From contig JAIRUU010000050.1 of assembly GCA_031254225.1 (NCBI GenBank), positions 1 through 8,607 of the forward strand: a stretch of 8,607 nt of DNA, read 5' to 3'. Of this stretch, positions 5,900 to 8,607 are shown piece by piece. The stretch comes from Candidatus Elusimicrobium euhamitermitis (lineage in GTDB: Bacteria > Elusimicrobiota > Elusimicrobia > Elusimicrobiales > Elusimicrobiaceae). The notes beneath the pieces are model-generated. The model was not told where the DNA came from, searched no databases, and saw only the letters and a program-made list of their open reading frames with translations. The stretch's first letter is position 1; each line of letters opens with the position of its first letter. The translations under genes and the position numbers were made by a program.

Positions 5900-6640
5900 A
5901 TGCAGCCCATTACAAAAAAACCGCAGAGTTTAACAAATGTTCCGTATCACTACTGCCCAGGCTGCGGCCACGGCGTGGTGCACAAATTGATAGCGGAAAG
6001 CATTGACGAGCTGGGCATACGGGAAAGGGCGGTTTTGGTGGCCCCCGTCGGCTGCGCGGTGTTTGCGGACAGTTATTTTAACTGCGATACCATACAGGGC
6101 GCGCACGGCAGAGGGCCGGCCATTGCCACCGGCATTAAAAGAGCAAAGCCCGATAGCATTGTTTTTTCTTACCAGGGTGACGGGGATCTGGCGTCCATAG
6201 GCATGGCGGAAATTGTGCACGCGGCCGTCAGAAGCGAAAATATTACGGTCATTTTTATTAACAACGCTATTTACGGCATGACCGGCGGGCAAATGGCGCC
6301 GACCACGCTCGTCGGCCAGCCCGCGACCACCGCTCCCAAAGGGCGGGACGCGGCGCTGCAGGGTTATCCCATAAATATATGCGAAATGTTTTCCGCAATC
6401 AAAGGCGCAAAATATCTGGAACGCGTTGCGGTGGACGCGCCGGCCAATATATTTAAAGCAAAAAAAGCTATTAAAAAAGCTTTTGAAAACCAGGTTAACA
6501 ACGTCGGGTTCAGCATGGTGGAAGTTTTGTCGCAGTGCCCCACCAACTGGGGGACGGACGCGGTAAAATCCCTGGAATTTGTGCAGAAAGATTTGATGAC
6601 GCAGTATCCGCTTGGCGTGTTTAAAAACGAGGGGAAATGA
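5900..6640 (+). CDS. vorA: 2-oxoacid:ferredoxin oxidoreductase beta subunit, thiamine-pyrophosphate binding, VorA type
   Basis: 246 residues carrying the thiamine pyrophosphate (TPP) site of the complex. The cofactor motif is GDGD (93-96) followed by NN (121-122) and IYGMTGGQ (124-131), with the expected spacing. Upstream are 'YCPGCGHGVVHK' (18-29) with C19 and C22, and 'APVGCAVF' (48-55) with C52, both typical of KorB/VorA beta subunits. The size matches the short beta subunits of four-subunit enzymes, which lack their own iron-sulfur domain, so electrons should pass via the small ferredoxin gene product. The family has long 2-oxoglutarate-specific and branched-chain members with the same motifs, so specificity is inferred from the neighbouring VorB-like alpha subunit. 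vorC begins one base after its stop. Confidence 0.93.
   Translation: MQPITKKPQSLTNVPYHYCPGCGHGVVHKLIAESIDELGIRERAVLVAPVGCAVFADSYFNCDTIQGAHGRGPAIATGIKRAKPDSIVFSYQGDGDLASIGMAEIVHAAVRSENITVIFINNAIYGMTGGQMAPTTLVGQPATTAPKGRDAALQGYPINICEMFSAIKGAKYLERVAVDAPANIFKAKKAIKKAFENQVNNVGFSMVEVLSQCPTNWGTDAVKSLEFVQKDLMTQYPLGVFKNEGK
6629..6634 (+). promoter_or_regulatory. Ribosome binding site that fixes the vorC start
   Basis: GAGGGG in the last codons of vorA, seven bases before the ATG at 6642. The alternative TTG at 6612 would add ten residues unlike the family. Confidence 0.7.
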
Positions 6641-6641
6641 T

Positions 6642-7175
6642 ATGTATCAAGGCATAAGAATATCGGGTTTCGGCGGGCAGGGAATAGTTTCCGCGGGCGT
6701 TCTTTTGGCGCAGGCGGGGCTTACGGAAGGTAAAAAAGCAAGCTGGTTTCCGTCTTACGGGGCGGAGATGCGCGGCGGCACGGCAAACTGTTCCGTGGTA
6801 ATAGCGTCCGACGAAGTTTATACGCCCATTGTCATCGCGCCGGACACGGTTATTGTTATGAACGAGCCGTCTCTTTCCAAATTTGAACCGCTGCTTAAAA
6901 AAGGCGGGCTTTTGATAATCAACAGTTCTCTGGTTAATTCTAAACCGCAGCGGACGGATATAAAAATTCTTAACGTGCCGTGCAATGAAATAGCGCAAAA
7001 ACTCGGGAACGTGAAAGTTGCAAACCTGGTCGCGCTGGGAGCTTTCGCGGCGGCGGCTCAGGCCGTCGGCATTGACGCCGTTGCAAAAGCCATGAAAACC
7101 GTTTTCAAACGCGCGACGCCGGAAATGCTGGAGTTAAACAAAAAAGCTCTGGAAGCGGGCGCAAAAAGTATTTAG
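6642..7175 (+). CDS. vorC: 2-oxoacid:ferredoxin oxidoreductase gamma subunit, VorC type
   Basis: 177 residues, the gamma subunit that binds CoA and completes the alpha-beta-gamma-delta complex. Seen: the N-terminal 'GFGGQGIVSAGVLLAQAG' (9-26), a nucleotide-type glycine loop, and 'SYGAEMRGGTANC' (38-50), the strongest signature of the POR/KOR gamma family. Length is usual. It is the last gene of the plus-strand operon. Its TAG stop overlaps the TAA stop of the opposing MFS gene, so there is no space for a separate terminator; transcripts from either side must run into the neighbouring coding region before ending. Confidence 0.93.
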   Translation: MYQGIRISGFGGQGIVSAGVLLAQAGLTEGKKASWFPSYGAEMRGGTANCSVVIASDEVYTPIVIAPDTVIVMNEPSLSKFEPLLKKGGLLIINSSLVNSKPQRTDIKILNVPCNEIAQKLGNVKVANLVALGAFAAAAQAVGIDAVAKAMKTVFKRATPEMLELNKKALEAGAKSI

Positions 7176-8383
7176 TCGGTAATCTTACGCAGTAATGATT
7201 TGTTTTTTATGCTGAAAGCGGCCATCGCGCAGAAAAAGCAGGCGGGCACAACGGCAAGAAGACAGACCAGAATAGCCATTCTTAAATTAGTCAAATCAGA
7301 CACTTTTCCTATAACGTAAGGCGACACGGCGTCCCCCAGCAGATGTATTATAAAAATATTTAAAGCAAAAGCCATGGAACGTATGCCGCGGGACGTCGCG
7401 TCCACGATAGCCGCGTTGAGCGGCCCCATTTGTATTGACGCAAAAACTATCGCCACCGAGAAACACAGCACGGATAATCTGAAATTATCCGTTACCACGG
7501 CCAGCGCGGCAAAAGGCATGGCAAGCGCAAAACTTACGCCCGCGGTTATAAAATAAGCTTTATTGGTTTTTTTAAGCAGCCTGTCCGCAATCTGACCGCC
7601 CAAAAAAGTGCCCAGCGCGCCGCCGGTCACTATCATGGCGCCGAAAATCATGCTTGATTTTGCCACGCCGTAACCGAAAAATCTGTTAAAATACGTCGGC
7701 AGCCAGGCCGATAAACCGCCCACTATAAAAATAGCGAAAGCCTGCGCAAGACACGTAAATAAAAAAGATTTATTGCGTAGAAGTATCAGGTAAACCATAA
7801 GGTTCGGCTTTTGCGACGGTCTTAAAAATTTGCGCTGGTCTTTTATTCTTGAAGCCGCCAAAATACCCAGAAATAATCCCGGCACGCCCAGCACCATAAA
7901 CGCCGCCCGCCACCCGAAGTGCCCGCCCATAAAACCGCCCAGCAAATAACCCAGCGCGCTGCCCAAAGGCAATGCCAGCCCGAAAGCGGCCAAAACGCGC
8001 GCGCGGTTTTCATGCGGGTGGTGCTCCGCCAGAAAACCCTGCGCCACGGCGGTAAAACCCGCTTCGCCCACTCCTATGAAGCTGCGGGCCATGAGCAGGT
8101 GTTTAAAATTGTTGGCTATTGACGTGGCCGACGTCGCTACGCTCCATAATATCGCGCTTATGCCCATCCAGTATTGCCGCGGGGTTCTGTCCGCAAAATA
8201 ACCGGCTATGGGCGCGTAAAGCATGTATACGAGCATGAAAGCGGACGCTAGGCTGCCTAGCTGCGCGTCCGTAAGCATAAGGTCGGTTTTAATAAGCGGG
8301 AAAACGGCGAACAGCATTTGGCGGTCTATGTAGTTGAAAAGATTTATCGTAAAAAGCAGCCAGAACATCTTTCTTGTCGTCAT
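7172..8383 (-). CDS. MFS transporter, Spinster-like (12 transmembrane helices)
   Basis: 403 residues, an inner-membrane secondary transporter. The first helix carries 'FNYIDRQML' (16-24), the loop between helices 2 and 3 has motif A-like 'GYFADRTPRQYW' (61-72), and helix 4 has 'ARSFIGVGEAGF' (99-110), with its R and GxGEA arrangement as in Spns/Spinster proteins. A second motif A-like loop, 'GGQIADRLLKK' (262-272), marks the start of the second six-helix half after the central loop (about 180-195). Hydrophobic stretches fit 12 helices with both ends in the cytoplasm. The substrate cannot be told: bacterial relatives are annotated broadly, and Spinster proteins move lipids or organic anions. 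No Shine-Dalgarno sequence precedes the ATG at 8383; M6 (8368) is a possible alternative start. It is convergent with vorC, and nothing in the context gives a function. Confidence 0.88.
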   Translation of the reverse strand: MTTRKMFWLLFTINLFNYIDRQMLFAVFPLIKTDLMLTDAQLGSLASAFMLVYMLYAPIAGYFADRTPRQYWMGISAILWSVATSATSIANNFKHLLMARSFIGVGEAGFTAVAQGFLAEHHPHENRARVLAAFGLALPLGSALGYLLGGFMGGHFGWRAAFMVLGVPGLFLGILAASRIKDQRKFLRPSQKPNLMVYLILLRNKSFLFTCLAQAFAIFIVGGLSAWLPTYFNRFFGYGVAKSSMIFGAMIVTGGALGTFLGGQIADRLLKKTNKAYFITAGVSFALAMPFAALAVVTDNFRLSVLCFSVAIVFASIQMGPLNAAIVDATSRGIRSMAFALNIFIIHLLGDAVSPYVIGKVSDLTNLRMAILVCLLAVVPACFFCAMAAFSIKNKSLLRKITD

Positions 8384-8390
8384 CTTTCAT

Positions 8391-8396
8391 ATTATA
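8391..8396 (-). promoter_or_regulatory. TATAAT -10 box for the MFS gene
   Basis: A perfect TATAAT on the minus strand ends seven bases before the ATG at 8383. I see no good -35 at 16-18 bases. As at 4237-4242, the spacing would put the transcript start at the start codon, so the mRNA may be leaderless. Confidence 0.4.
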
Positions 8397-8450
8397 TTAA
8401 ATAAGAGCTGATAAATGCGCGCCGTGAACGCGCGCGTGGATAGATAAGGA

Positions 8451-8471
8451 GTGATTTTCCTGGAAAATCAC
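8451..8471. repeat. Perfect 21-base palindrome upstream of the MFS gene
   Basis: Ten-base arms GTGATTTTCC (8451-8460) and GGAAAATCAC (8462-8471) surround a single T. There is no T run on either side, so a terminator is not well supported. It lies 68 bases upstream of the MFS start and could be an operator, or a hairpin belonging to the repeat-rich region. A weaker GC-rich stem, GCGCGC/GCGCGC (8417-8422 with 8430-8435), lies between it and the gene. Confidence 0.5.
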
Positions 8472-8565
8472 ACATTATTTCACGACGCCTTTGGCTGGGT
8501 GCTTCGCAGTCCTCTTGATTCGCTCACTTCGTTCGCATTGGCTTCTGATGAAAAATTTCTTCGGT

Positions 8566-8607
8566 ATTTGGGTAAATTTCAATTTTTTTCGGGCTAACGT
8601 ACCGTTT
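8566..8607 (+). repeat. Second copy (partial) of the intergenic repeat at 4611-4720
   Basis: Positions 8566-8588 match 4620-4642 at 22 of 23 bases, including the exact 14-mer ATTTGGGTAAATTT; the single difference is C for A. After 8588 the two copies diverge (TCGGGC against CCGCCC). The opposite arm, if present, would lie beyond the right edge of the window, so the full extent cannot be judged. Confidence 0.6.

Noticed and set aside
8247..8261. Perfect 15-base palindrome GCTAGGC-T-GCCTAGC inside the MFS gene
   Set aside because: It lies in conserved coding sequence (Gln-Leu-Gly-Ser-Leu-Ala, residues 41-46) and is explained by two Leu CTA codons; there is no sign of regulatory context.
8451..8597. 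A 48-codon plus-strand frame starting GTG, directly preceded by AAGGAG
   Set aside because: The ribosome-binding-like sequence touches the start codon with no spacing, the frame begins in the palindrome and ends in the repeat copy, and the matching bases in the other repeat copy do not keep a related coding pattern.

Overview
This 8.6 kb bacterial window carries eight protein genes in three transcription blocks and no RNA gene, CRISPR array or transposase that I can recognise. A ferredoxin-dependent 2-oxoacid oxidoreductase points to an anaerobe. A probable lipoprotein and a periplasmic-type 5'-nucleotidase, both with N-terminal signals, suggest an envelope with a periplasm. The protein style and the small palindromic intergenic repeats remind me of gut Elusimicrobiota, but this is a weak impression and not a taxonomic assignment.

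Minus-strand block (4230 down to 1): an intact secreted UshA-type metallophosphatase/5'-nucleotidase, a second UshA-like lipoprotein, the tRNA-dihydrouridine synthase DusB, and the N-terminal part of NAD(P)H-hydrate epimerase, which runs off the left edge. Each of the three junctions is a 4-base ATGA overlap, so the four genes look like one translationally coupled operon. The second UshA-like protein has lost nearly all of the metal-ligand residues that its neighbour keeps, while its C-terminal domain still looks well preserved. I read it as a surface-anchored pseudo-phosphatase that may bind ligand rather than cleave it. This is the most interesting object in the window.

Divergent region (4231-4325): back-to-back promoter candidates with a GTTAAC-AA-GTTAAC palindrome between them.

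Plus-strand block (4326-7175): a 2x[4Fe-4S] ferredoxin subunit, then the alpha (VorB type), beta (TPP-binding, VorA type) and gamma (VorC type) subunits of a 2-oxoacid:ferredoxin oxidoreductase. It probably acts on branched-chain 2-oxoacids, producing acyl-CoA, CO2 and reduced ferredoxin during amino-acid fermentation. The ferredoxin gene is separated from the other three by 255 bases holding a terminator-like hairpin, a second GC-rich hairpin and a roughly 110-base imperfect inverted repeat. Part of that repeat recurs at the right edge of the window.

Right block (8383 down to 7172): a 12-helix MFS transporter of Spinster-like type, convergent with the oxidoreductase operon and overlapping its last gene by 4 bases. 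The remaining 224 bases to the right edge hold no convincing gene, but they contain a TATAAT box, a 21-base palindrome and the second repeat copy.
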